The notes under the pieces: generated by a model
Databases searched by the model: none
Told to the model about the DNA's origin: nothing
What the model saw: the letters and a program-made list of their open reading frames with translations, nothing else
In this document: positions 22,202 through 31,400 of the stretch, piece after piece
Layout: every line of letters starts with the position of its first letter
Position numbering within the stretch: the stretch's first letter is position 1
From: Endotrypanum monterogeii
Taxonomy: Eukaryota; Euglenozoa; Kinetoplastea; Trypanosomatida; Trypanosomatidae
DNA: 64,000 nt
Direction of reading: 5' to 3'
Assembly (NCBI GenBank): GCA_000333855.2
Contig: CM007347.1
Location: 492,367-556,366, forward strand
Translations under genes and position numbers: made by a program

Positions 22202-22885
22202 TTTCTTTGATGCCTTTTTTTAGTGCGACACTAGATAGAAAACAGTTGTCGTTTGGGGAAGGAAAGTTGAAAATCAAGTAATGTGGTGGAATTGTATAAA
22301 AGACTCAATCTACTTTCAGGTGAAATGAAAAAAAAACTGTTTTTCGAAATAAAATGCACCGTGTCAGATTCAAGAAAAATTGGAGGCAAGAGGGCGAAAT
22401 AGCTGGGGCTCTCGAGGGGAATTGAATGTATAATACGGATATGGCTCGCAGAGAGCAAGCACCTACTATCATCGATAGAGGAGTAATTTCAAGACGGTAA
22501 GAACACCGCTAGGGAAAAACAGAGTACCTCAATAAATAGGCGATTTTTGTAGCTATACCTCGCTCTTAATTTTCAAGTTGAAGAGAATTATCGACATAGA
22601 ATACTTGCTTTTTCTTCTCCGTATGTGTATCAAACGGAAACGCTGAAAGGTAGGAAATGTGGCAAAAACAGAGGTGGGAGAGTGACGCGGGAGCCTTCCA
22701 ATAGAGCACCTCTACTTTTTTTTCTCGATAACTTTCAGTGTCAAAACAAGACGTATGGTACGAACTCACACACATAAACAAATTTATATAAAAAACGTTT
22801 CGCGGAGCACAATGATAGATTCAGGAAGGAAAAAAGTTCATCAACTCACACTCGAAGATCAGTGGAAAAACAGAAAAAAATTCAA
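22202..22885. other. AT-rich intergenic region
   Basis: No gene seen. It is distinctly more AT-rich than the intergenic regions to the left and contains the 5' UTR of CCT2 and the 3' UTR of the zinc transporter. A sense poly(T) run upstream of CCT2 (22328-22336) may belong to its trans-splicing signal. Confidence 0.5.
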
Positions 22886-24766
22886 CTAATCGAGATGAAG
22901 CACAAAACTTATATTATGAAGATCAAGATGTGTCATCATATGTGCTGTTACTGTTTCCATGATACCTTTCCTTGCCGCTGTGTATTCAACATTACTGCGC
23001 AGTTTCCCTGCCACAGTGCAAATTACGAGCTCGCGTGGAGCAGTAGAGTGCACCCACACCTTTGGGATTTCAACATTCTCCAAAAAAGCTGTTTCTAGAA
23101 GTGCCTCACGCAATTTATTAGGATAGCCACCTTCATCATTTGGTGCAGATAGCAGAAGAATTTTTCCCGTTTCTTCAAGGAGAGGAAAAGCGGAGAGTAG
23201 AATCAAGACGGCACTCATGGCACTACAAATCGGATCTGAAATCCAGATACCGAAAAGATAAATCAAAATACTGGAAATAATTACGCTAACACTGCCCAGC
23301 AAATCCGCCAGAATATGCAGATAGACTCCACGCATGTTGTGATCTACATGACCACCACAACCACCTTCACCATGCGAATGTGAATGACTATGGCCATGTG
23401 CATCGTGAAAAAATAAAATGCCTACCACATTTACCGCTAACCCAATCAGAGAAACAAGAAGTAAAAATGGTCCTTCGATTTCAGGAGGATCCAAAATCCG
23501 CTGTACCGATTCAACTATCACATACAGCGCAATAAAAATAAGAAGGATACCATTTACAAACCCTCCCAAAACCTCGTAGCGTGCGTAGCCAAAAGGATGT
23601 GTTTTTTCGTCTGGTTTCCACGAGGCAGCGTGTGCTGCGTATAGCCCAATTACAATAGACAATCCATCAAGCATCATGTGGAACGAATCCGAAATCAAAC
23701 CCAAAGAATTAACCGCCAAACCGTAGATAAACTCTAACAGCATTATGCCCACAGTTAAAAGAAGGAAAAGAAAAAGCTTGCGCTCCCTTGAATTTGAAAG
23801 TAAGGTGGCAAGAAGACCGTCATCCTCAGAGTGCTGTTTGGCTTTCCTAAACATCTGTGCTGGATTGAAGGGTACGCCGCTTTGTGTACCTGAAGAAGTG
23901 TCTCCAAAAGTGAGACCTTTGTGTGCAGCCAATAAAAGACAGCAGCTCCCTAGCAAGGCAAGGCTTTCCCAGTCGTACAACTTTGGAAACACTTTCCCTT
24001 TACAGAACAGTGATGCAACTGACATACCAACGACTGCGCCTACGAGCTTTGTAATGCTCACCTGCAGCGACAGGCCTGCATGGAAGCAGCCAATCAAAAC
24101 AACAGATGATACACTGAAGATGAGTAGTAGCAACATTCCATTCTCAGCTGCAGATTTATGATGAACAAGAGTGGTAATAAAACCTACAAGACCTAAACCA
24201 CAGGATGCTAGAAGATACGCTGCGTGATGCGCCTTTTTCATGGATTCTTTTGTGGATATATAAACAGCACCACTGGTGCAAGCAACTCCCAAGAGATCGG
24301 AAAGCTTAGATGTCTGCGATGGCAGAGCTGGGTTCGACGTGAAAACCACCAGAGCACAGCTAAAAGCCGTACACGCTAACCTTACGAATCGTGAAGTTCT
24401 TCGAACCCGAGCAATATGAGCTACAGCAGCAGTGCAAGCACACATACACGCAAAGCGCACAGCTCCAAGAGTAGTGAGGCCGTATGCAGCACTCACGAAA
24501 AAAAGAGCACATGCTCCAACGGAAAGCAAACGACATTGGTCAAGAAAAATGTCCCGTTTTATGACTTTGGAGAAAAGTATCTGTGTAAGACGCACCAAAA
24601 ACGTCAGGATTGCCGCAAAGGAGCTAAGCCACATTACGCTTGTACCCGAGAGAGTGGCACAGTGGTGAAGAAAAACAAGACATACTGACGCGGTTAGTGC
24701 CGCAACTGCCTCGAAAAGCTGCATTTTGCCCGTTGATGGGTATATGTATCTGTACGAAGAAAACAT
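22886..24766 (-). CDS. Zinc transporter of the CDF/ZnT family (ZnT5/Msc2-like layout)
   Basis: A 626-residue polytopic membrane protein. The C-terminal half is a cation diffusion facilitator: SLGLISDSFHMMLDG carries the first HxxxD zinc site (H363, D367), HILADLLGS the second (H484, D488). Between them lies a histidine-rich cytosolic loop (H-G-H-S-H-S-H-S-H, around 455-470), and a hydrophilic C-terminal domain (about 535-626) follows. The N-terminal 300 residues add about eight more hydrophobic segments, a layout known from ZnT5 and yeast Msc2, which load zinc into the early secretory pathway. Zinc/proton exchange is the expected activity and secretory-pathway location the inference. An alternative start is the ATG at 24724. 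Codons here end in A/T more often than in CCT2 or eIF2B. It is the first gene leftward from the strand-switch region. Confidence 0.93.
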   Translation of the reverse strand: MFSSYRYIYPSTGKMQLFEAVAALTASVCLVFLHHCATLSGTSVMWLSSFAAILTFLVRLTQILFSKVIKRDIFLDQCRLLSVGACALFFVSAAYGLTTLGAVRFACMCACTAAVAHIARVRRTSRFVRLACTAFSCALVVFTSNPALPSQTSKLSDLLGVACTSGAVYISTKESMKKAHHAAYLLASCGLGLVGFITTLVHHKSAAENGMLLLLIFSVSSVVLIGCFHAGLSLQVSITKLVGAVVGMSVASLFCKGKVFPKLYDWESLALLGSCCLLLAAHKGLTFGDTSSGTQSGVPFNPAQMFRKAKQHSEDDGLLATLLSNSRERKLFLFLLLTVGIMLLEFIYGLAVNSLGLISDSFHMMLDGLSIVIGLYAAHAASWKPDEKTHPFGYARYEVLGGFVNGILLIFIALYVIVESVQRILDPPEIEGPFLLLVSLIGLAVNVVGILFFHDAHGHSHSHSHGEGGCGGHVDHNMRGVYLHILADLLGSVSVIISSILIYLFGIWISDPICSAMSAVLILLSAFPLLEETGKILLLSAPNDEGGYPNKLREALLETAFLENVEIPKVWVHSTAPRELVICTVAGKLRSNVEYTAARKGIMETVTAHMMTHLDLHNISFVLHLD

Positions 24767-26518
24767 AGCGAGTTGAAAAAGGAGTAATCAGAAAAAGATT
24801 GAGATTTACCTTCTAGAGCCATAGAGTTGATTTTCCAATCCGAACATTAGATGAGCAGCACTTCTGTGGCAAGAAAAGTCACATTGAGGTTATTCGTTCA
24901 CATACGGCTGCAGGAATGCCACCAACTCAAGGTAGATACTTCATAGATTTTCAAAGTATAGACGAAGCACTCGCAGCTGACGCATTGTGCCAAGTGCATT
25001 AGGGAGCTTGACAACGCCAGTGTGCCCCAGAGACTGAAACGTACTCGTCAGAAATCTAGAGAGGCAAGAGCACGCAAAAAATATTTCAACCGTTACCTTG
25101 AATCATCACCACAAGGATACCGCAGCATTTTTAAAAAGGTCAAAACAGTTTTTCCTCGTAAGTAACTCGATGCTTTCGCACGGTGAAAATTGTCTTCAAA
25201 TCCAATGAGTTCTACTCAGCCTACGGCATGCCAAAAGTCCCGAAGCGCAGAAGAGGAGAGGTTATGCAACTGCCAAGCATTTACAGCATCATGCACTGTC
25301 CATCGCCCCTCTCCATTGTGACTCAAAAATCTTTTCTCATTGGAATGCAACTCATTCTACAGGATAAAAAAAGAAAAAAAAGGCTTCTATCTCCTTTAAG
25401 CGAAATTGGTATCCCTCAACATATTTCGAAAGAATACAGTCAAGGGTTCTATTGATCGCTTTTCTATGATGCAACGCCCGGTATTTCTTTGCGCAACACA
25501 TAGGCAACCCTGTGGATTGACACCTTTCTTGACCACAGCACTCCTGTAATTTGAACAAGTTCTGAAGCACTACGAAGCTTCTTTGCCAAGGCGAAAAAAT
25601 GATTTGCCCGTTTACACAATCAAAGTACGCGCAAATAATTATATGCGATTTTGCTGAAGGCCGATTGAAGAGTTACGTTACAGTTCCCCCCCCCACCCAC
25701 TGGCACGAGGCATCGAGGTTTTCGACCCGCAATGTGCGAAACAAAGGCAGTCCCCTAGTCCACTCCCCCGTGAGGGTCAGACCATTGCTCATGAAGAGAA
25801 GGTCAAGAGCTTTCTTCAGCGCGATGTCGACGCGATGCGTCGTTACCGATTTCATGGTGGGGTCGATGATGTCGTTGCGATGGATTCAAGTCGCAGCCGT
25901 GAAGATGTGCACCATTCATGTGACCTGCAAGGTGTCAATGTGAGTCGAGCACATTTTGTTGAGTCCTTGTCGCCTGACAATCGAAGTGTGTATGTTTGTG
26001 TTTGGAGGGGGGGGGAGGCTTGGAAAGGGCTCTGGAGTTGCCCTGAAAGGATACACTGCGTGACAGTCGGTGCATTGGGTGTGGCTTTGTGGGGAGACAC
26101 AACTTTAGAGGAGAGGCACTGTTGCTTCAGTTTGTCGCGTGGTCGTGCAGACAACCAACTGCTTTGACCATGTCGGTGAAAGAATCTGCATATATTTGTA
26201 TTCAAGCTAAACCACGAAAAAAAAAATCTTTCATGAGGGGAAAAAACGGTTCTATGGATGGCCAGGAAAAACTGTTTTTAGCTCCTTTGAAACTCATCGG
26301 AATAATCGGAGGGGCCGAGGCCAATAATCGAAAGCATTTAATTCATCTGAAGTCAGTAAGCTGCGCTATCTTTTTTCCCAACTCCTTGTCCGGGAATAAT
26401 GAATTGTTTAAGGTGCTGATCTTTTCTAACAATTCGAAAACCTTGTCCACGTTTGCCTTCCCCTACCTGGTTGCTTTGGAGAATGATAAAGCAAGTCATT
26501 TCCTGTCTAAAGGCGAAG
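24767..26518. promoter_or_regulatory. Divergent strand-switch region, probable Pol II initiation zone
   Basis: All genes to the left are on the minus strand and all genes to the right on the plus strand, so the coding direction diverges here. In Leishmania and Trypanosoma such divergent regions are the sites where RNA polymerase II starts bidirectional polycistronic transcription, without TATA-type promoters and with modified histones. No core promoter motif was identified. The region is AT-rich, holds only short open frames, and includes the right arm of the 392-bp inverted repeat (25707-26098). No tRNA-like sequence was found in it. Confidence 0.75.
25707..26098 (-). repeat. 392-bp inverted repeat, right arm
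   Basis: Reverse complement of 16462-16853, appearing identical over most of its length and equal in length (392 bp). It sits inside the divergent strand-switch region, immediately followed on the left by a C-rich run (25685-25698) and on the right by unique sequence leading to the deubiquitinase gene. The 8.85 kb between the arms carries the STRAP-like, CCT2 and zinc transporter genes. Confidence 0.92.
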
Positions 26519-28246
26519 ATGTTCGAACTCAACAAGAAGATCCCTTTCGAGGAGTTCCGCAAAACCATATATCACCATGCGCGGACATATGAAATTCCAC
26601 GTACAGATCCTTACGAACAGTGTAAGATTGTAAAGGCGCTTATCATGAAGGCCCGTGAAGAAGAAGTGAACCGATGCTACTCTAAGGCCTTCTATTACGC
26701 CAACAAGTGCCTTCTTTTTTTTGACAGAGATGAGAATTCTCGCGAGTTTGTGAAGAAGAATCCATCCATAAGGCAGATATGTGTAGAAGCACTCGATCTC
26801 GTGGCTAGGTTGGAGGAGAAGGGGCTTCACATAGAGTACAATGCTATGATGAAAGAAATCGATCGCAGGGAACCTGAACGACGTCGCATTGTTGCCCGGC
26901 AACTGGAGCCAGATTGTGAAGATAATGGCGGTAGTAGCAACACCTCATCTGCTGTGGACATGCATTTGATGAAACAACGGCAGTTGCTTTCCTCAGAGAG
27001 CATTAATCTGGACGAGTTATTGCAGCAACTGCACCAGACATCAATTCCTGATAAGCAGGGACACACTTCCCTAAGTATTCCCGGCGGTCCACTTACCCCC
27101 CAGCAAATTCACACCACCAATTATACACCTCAAGTATCTCCACCGTTAACGCTTCCTGAACCTTCAGGGAACAACAACTATTCTATTTCAACACCAGGTG
27201 GTGCCTACGCCAACTGTGTTTTGAATTCGCCAGATGCATCTTTCACTGTACCACGGCGGGGATTAGTAAATTTGGGAAACACATGCTACTTGAACAGTGT
27301 GCTGCAGGTTCTTTACTCGACACCATTAGGCCGGTACTTTCTCACAGACGATTACGTCTCTCGTCTGATCACAAAAAAAGGAAAATTGACTCGCCTAATC
27401 AATTCTTTTAGCTTCGTTATCCGAGAGCTTAACCGTACGGATTGCGATTTTTCAGTGAGCGTGTCGCCATTCAAGTCTGCACTTGGAGACTATTACGAAG
27501 GATTAAAGAACTCGAAGCAGCAGGACGCCAACGAGTTTCTTAGAGTTCTCTTGGACGGATTACATGGAGCATTAAATATGAATGATGGTAAGAAAACTAT
27601 CTTTCCTGAGATTGACAACTCTCAAGGCACCGATGATGAGCTAGCCCACAACTACTGGACTCAGTACTATCAGAAAAATTCTTCTGTTGTCGTGGACCAC
27701 TGTGCGTTCCAAGAACGAAGCTCACTTCTTTGTCCATCCTGTGGTCACCAGTCACGTTCTTTCAACATTTGTCTGAGCATTGAAATTCCCATACCGTCGA
27801 CATCGTCGAAAATTTCACTTGATGATTGCTTTTCGGCGTATTGTAGGGAGGAAATTCTCGATAACAACTCCATGTACATGTGCCCGCATTGTCACCGGAA
27901 AGTGAATGCCCGCAAGCAAATGTTGTTTTATTCAGTACCATCTGTGCTGTTCATAACGTTGAAGCGGTTCCGGTCTTATGGTAATTTTACCAGCGCCTCA
28001 AAGGTGAACTCGAGCGTTTTTTTCAGTAAAACGTTAAGCATCGCTCCTTATATGTGCTCCAGTTTCTCGAAAACCACATATCATTTAGTGGGGATAATCA
28101 ATCATCAGGGTAACATGCATGGTGGTCACTACACAGCAGACGCCCTTGGTTCTGATGGGGTGTGGTGTAACTTCAGCGATGAGCGGGTAACCAAAGCCGA
28201 TATGGCGGATAATAAACAGGCCTACATACTCTGCTACGTCCGTTGA
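26519..28246 (+). CDS. Ubiquitin carboxyl-terminal hydrolase, USP8-like
   Basis: A 575-residue cysteine protease of the USP/UCH family (C19) from the ATG at 26519; the frame stays open further upstream but encodes no domain. Residues about 8-110 resemble the helical USP8 dimerisation/MIT-like domain (P-F-E-E-F-R-K-T-I-Y and a Y-S-K-A-F-Y-Y-A-N-K helix). A Ser/Thr/Pro-rich linker follows (about 115-240). The catalytic domain begins at GLVNLGNTCYLNSVLQ with nucleophile C256, has Q-Q-D-A-N-E-F, two zinc-ribbon CxxC pairs (L-C-P-S-C-G-H and M-C-P-H-C-H), the general base in N-M-H-G-G-H-Y-T (H537) and a D-containing W-C-N-F-S-D-E-R-V box near 554. The active-site set looks complete. It would cleave ubiquitin from substrates, and a USP8-type endosomal role is inferred from the N-terminal domain only. 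First plus-strand gene after the strand switch; codon use is more AT-rich than most of the window. Confidence 0.93.
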   Translation: MFELNKKIPFEEFRKTIYHHARTYEIPRTDPYEQCKIVKALIMKAREEEVNRCYSKAFYYANKCLLFFDRDENSREFVKKNPSIRQICVEALDLVARLEEKGLHIEYNAMMKEIDRREPERRRIVARQLEPDCEDNGGSSNTSSAVDMHLMKQRQLLSSESINLDELLQQLHQTSIPDKQGHTSLSIPGGPLTPQQIHTTNYTPQVSPPLTLPEPSGNNNYSISTPGGAYANCVLNSPDASFTVPRRGLVNLGNTCYLNSVLQVLYSTPLGRYFLTDDYVSRLITKKGKLTRLINSFSFVIRELNRTDCDFSVSVSPFKSALGDYYEGLKNSKQQDANEFLRVLLDGLHGALNMNDGKKTIFPEIDNSQGTDDELAHNYWTQYYQKNSSVVVDHCAFQERSSLLCPSCGHQSRSFNICLSIEIPIPSTSSKISLDDCFSAYCREEILDNNSMYMCPHCHRKVNARKQMLFYSVPSVLFITLKRFRSYGNFTSASKVNSSVFFSKTLSIAPYMCSSFSKTTYHLVGIINHQGNMHGGHYTADALGSDGVWCNFSDERVTKADMADNKQAYILCYVR

Positions 28247-28830
28247 CCGCGCTTCTCCATTCTGCCAAACGCTGAATGAATTTCTCTTTCTCGTTGCTGC
28301 GGTGAATGGCAATAGTAGCGATTTTTTTTTTTACTGCGTGTAGTATTTACTCTCCCCAAATCGTAGATCCATTGTTCTTTCAGCTGCTTATTTGAGAACC
28401 GGAGATAAGTGTTTCACCGGACTAGTGACTCTATGTTTCTTCGTTGCAACTTTTTTTTTTTACTTGTTCAGTTGCCGTGCGTGCGCGAAGTGCACATGCA
28501 CATTAGTAAAAAAAAAAGTTATCAAATCTCTTTGTCCAGAGGCTCATTGGATACAGTATCGAGATACATTTGAGAGTGGAAAAATAGAGTGCGTTAGGCG
28601 CTCAATATTTTTCTGATTGCATTGTACTTTCGGAAAAAAAATATATACAAAGGCACTCGTGTTTTTTTTGTCTGTGTCAGCTGTGAGGAGAGCTCCAGCA
28701 GCAGGCTCCTTTTTTTTTGAAAGTGTTTTTTTTACTTTTTTTTTCTCTCCTATGTTTTTGCTATTTCTTGCCCTTTCTACTAGAGTGGAGGGGGAAAAAC
28801 TGAGGCTTCCTTTTCCGCATCTCCGATGCT
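28247..28830. other. Intergenic region with T-rich tracts
   Basis: No gene seen. It has several T8-T13 runs and an A-run (28508-28517) and ends in the trans-splicing signal of the next gene. Confidence 0.55.
28715..28783 (+). promoter_or_regulatory. Polypyrimidine tract and spliced-leader acceptor
   Basis: A long T/C-rich stretch (about 28715-28780) ends in CTACTAG with the AG at 28782-28783, 47 nt before the ATG at 28831. This is a strong kinetoplastid trans-splicing signal and supports that start codon. Confidence 0.65.
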
Positions 28831-30033
28831 ATGCAGTCCCAGCGTTTTTGTGTTCCTGGGAAGGAAGATCGACTTTTACACTCCCCTTGTGATCTGCCTG
28901 GGGTGAAAGTACTTCCGGGCGTCCGTACTCCTGCTTTATCACAGAAGGTTTCTAGGGATGAAAGTGAACTATCCTTTGCGGACATACTGAATACTTACCC
29001 CCAGGGAACAAAGAATGCAGACGTCACGACGACTGCTCAAGCGAATGTACCTCATTCAGTGAGCACAGTATCTGCTTCCGCTCTTATGCCGTACGATTCT
29101 CAAGTGGTGTCACCTTCAAGACTTCACTATGTTGGAGTTCAGGTGCCGAAAGGAAAGAGTTTAAGTAACTTTCAGGGTCTGTATACGGATAGGTTTCAGC
29201 CGAAAGGATTATCGCAAGCTATTGTGAGCTCACAGAACCAACCCATAGGACCGACAACACTTCCGATTAATAATGGATCTCTCGGGGTAGTTCTACGCTC
29301 TTCAGTTCACCCATTGTTGCAGCAAGCACTTTTGCTTATTGGGGCTACGGAGGTCGAAGAACGCTTGGCAATTCGTCAGGAAGAAGCGAATGCATTTGAT
29401 GCCATCTCGACCTTACTTGGTGTGGCAAAGGAAGTCGAAGTTATTCGCATTGCTGCTTTTGAAATGTTTCACTTCGAAAGGGCGTACCGCCGCGCCCTGA
29501 AGCGTCAAGAGAGACATGAGCGAAGGATTCTCCAAGTTTTGTATTCTGAGAGTTACAACGATGCGCAGTTTTCAGAGGAAGTTCGGATCATTCGCCAGCA
29601 TTCCGAGGAACCAAGCGGTGCGCTTCCCCGCTCTTTTTTTCGGTCGCCAAGCGCTTCTTTGAACCGGCAATCACCGTATCTTTTTGAAATAGCCGCACGT
29701 CAGGTCGGTGGCCCTTCGTCGAGTCCTCTGTTTTCTTTTGAATCAAGGCGCCATGAAGAGGTTCGAGGCTGTTCTCACAGTTCTCACCAAGATCTGTGCA
29801 ACTCTTACAGGGCCTCATCCCCGATTTCATCAAAGTTTTGTTTTTTGCGCCCCGAGGGCTCCTTATCTCCACTGGGAAGTCCTTGCGACTTTGTAAACAT
29901 TCTGGACAAACGGCAGTATTATCGAAACCTCGGTGATCAACGTCATACGACGCTCACACAGCTTGAGTCTGAGCTGGAAGAACGAATTGCCAGGCAGCAG
30001 ACGCTGTTACTGCCTCTCGGGCTGAGGAGATGA
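28831..30033 (+). CDS. Hypothetical protein with central helical domain
   Basis: A 400-residue protein that I do not recognise. The N-terminal 150 residues and the region about 250-350 are Ser/Pro/Gln-rich and probably disordered. The middle (about 155-245) is a helical, charged segment (A-L-L-L-I-G-A-T-E-V-E-E-R-L-A, then A-I-S-T-L-L-G-V-A-K-E-V-E-V-I, then H-F-E-R-A-Y-R-R-A-L-K-R-Q). The C-terminal 40 residues form a short coiled coil (L-T-Q-L-E-S-E-L-E-E-R-I-A-R-Q-Q). No membrane segment or signal peptide is seen. It is likely a structural or regulatory protein specific to kinetoplastids. Codons are mixed, less GC3-biased than in the distal genes. Confidence 0.8.
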   Translation: MQSQRFCVPGKEDRLLHSPCDLPGVKVLPGVRTPALSQKVSRDESELSFADILNTYPQGTKNADVTTTAQANVPHSVSTVSASALMPYDSQVVSPSRLHYVGVQVPKGKSLSNFQGLYTDRFQPKGLSQAIVSSQNQPIGPTTLPINNGSLGVVLRSSVHPLLQQALLLIGATEVEERLAIRQEEANAFDAISTLLGVAKEVEVIRIAAFEMFHFERAYRRALKRQERHERRILQVLYSESYNDAQFSEEVRIIRQHSEEPSGALPRSFFRSPSASLNRQSPYLFEIAARQVGGPSSSPLFSFESRRHEEVRGCSHSSHQDLCNSYRASSPISSKFCFLRPEGSLSPLGSPCDFVNILDKRQYYRNLGDQRHTTLTQLESELEERIARQQTLLLPLGLRR

Positions 30034-30722
30034 ATAAGTTGCCATTCTTTGTTCAATTGACGTCTGGGGCCACATCCTTTTCAGCGGTTATTGTGAACAG
30101 GGGGTTAGTATGCGTGTGTCAAAAATATAGAGATCTTTGTATATATATATACTCTGCATTGCGTTTCCGAAGTAGACTTCCTCCCATGCGTTCTATGGTG
30201 CTACTGCATTCCACATTTGTGAAGTCTACTCTCTTGTGAAAGTATTGTCTTCCTCTTCAAGTCGTGTGCTGCTCATTGTTCTTATCATATGAGCTACTTG
30301 ATGTGTCTTTACAGGCACAGAAGATCCTTCGTTACGATCGAGGGCTTGCTTAATTCGACAATGGCGAATATTTCAAGCGTATTTATTACATGACAAGCAG
30401 ACGAGTTCTATGACCATCTTTTACGGATTCTGTGAAATGTATTAGGCTGCTTTTTCTATGTCAGCTAATCAAGTGGCCGCCTTTTCCGATATAGAATCTT
30501 CAAAGCAATGTGTGAGCGAGACACGCTCAGAGAATCCGTTATGCTGATTTGGGTTACTTTGTCTCTATTACTTCATTGCTCCATACAAGGTACCCTTGGA
30601 TACCACGGCTGATGTACTCTTCTTTTTTTACGCCTCGATTTTCTTTTAGTGCGTTCTTCCTGCTCGAGAAGAAGCAGTCTGCGCATGAAAAAAGCAAAGG
30701 GAACCGACGGTTGTCTGTTAGT
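30034..30722. other. Intergenic region with candidate acceptor for the RNase III-fold gene
   Basis: No separate gene seen. The right part has T-rich sequence ending in TTTTCTTTTAG with the AG at 30648-30649, which would place the mRNA start downstream of the in-frame ATG at 30612 and favour the ATG at 30723 for the following gene. Confidence 0.5.
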
Positions 30723-31400
30723 ATGCGTCGTTCTCACAAAATCCAATCACTTCCAGGATTGCTCAATGTCTTGACAGACTTGGTGCAACCCTGCACCTCA
30801 ACTTCTTATCAAGATCTTTTGCAAAACCCACATGTCCCTACTCAGCAACTGCCTTTTCTTCCCCCACCGCGATGGGCAGCGGAACTGTCGCGTGTGCTTC
30901 GTAGAACTTTTCCCGACATAGCACAGAAACACCATGCTCGTTTTCTACAGGTGTTTGTACATCCGAGTTTCACCACAGCCGCCGGTGCATCTGGCACCAT
31001 GCAGCCGCTTGTTGCCATCGGTGAGTCTCTTTTGGAGCGGGTCGGAGGACTTTGGATCATAGCTACATTCGACGGTATTCGACGCGAGGAGTACGCCTCT
31101 CTGCTTGGTTTGCTGATGAGCGACACCGCTTTGTGTCGTGTTTTGCGTGACCACTGGCGCTTGGAGCACATGGTGCTCACAGATGCGTCGGCCGATCTTT
31201 TCTCGCGGCAGCGCCTCAGCTCTGCTAAAGGACTCTTGTGCTGGCTTTCTTCGCAAGGGAACACTGGTGGGGGACAGTCGATTCCCGAGCCATACGCTGC
31301 CTGTTGCGTTAAAGCAATGATTGCTGCAGTTCTTTTAGTGCATGGCAGCGACGCCGCAGAGCATTTTGTAAAGTCCGAGGTGCTCCCCTTCGTCTTGTGA
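30723..31400 (+). CDS. Degenerate RNase III-fold protein, probably mitochondrial
   Basis: About 225 residues from the ATG at 30723; an in-frame ATG at 30612 would add 37 residues rich in F, S and R. The latter would look like a mitochondrial presequence but is encoded by a polypyrimidine tract that probably serves trans-splicing. The core matches the RNase III fold: F-V-H-P-S-F-T-T (family F-x-H-x-S-Y), then MQPLVAIGESLLE in place of the canonical N-E-R-L-E-F-L-G-D-S-V-L signature, and a C-terminal A-C-C-V-K-A-M-I-A-A-V-L-L-V-H-G like the A-x-x-A-x-I-G-A-x-x-L-D-x-G helix. The catalytic acidic set is poor: N-E-R-L-E is M-Q-P-L-V and the usual aspartate is E101. A catalytically dead structural role, as in the kinetoplast editosome KREPB proteins or mitoribosomal mL44-type proteins, is inferred. 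The exact family is not settled. Confidence 0.72.
   Translation: MRRSHKIQSLPGLLNVLTDLVQPCTSTSYQDLLQNPHVPTQQLPFLPPPRWAAELSRVLRRTFPDIAQKHHARFLQVFVHPSFTTAAGASGTMQPLVAIGESLLERVGGLWIIATFDGIRREEYASLLGLLMSDTALCRVLRDHWRLEHMVLTDASADLFSRQRLSSAKGLLCWLSSQGNTGGGQSIPEPYAACCVKAMIAAVLLVHGSDAAEHFVKSEVLPFVL

Noticed and set aside
25183..25570. Short frames on both strands within the strand-switch region
   Set aside because: 90 and 72 codons, no ATG-supported start with good context and no recognisable domain.
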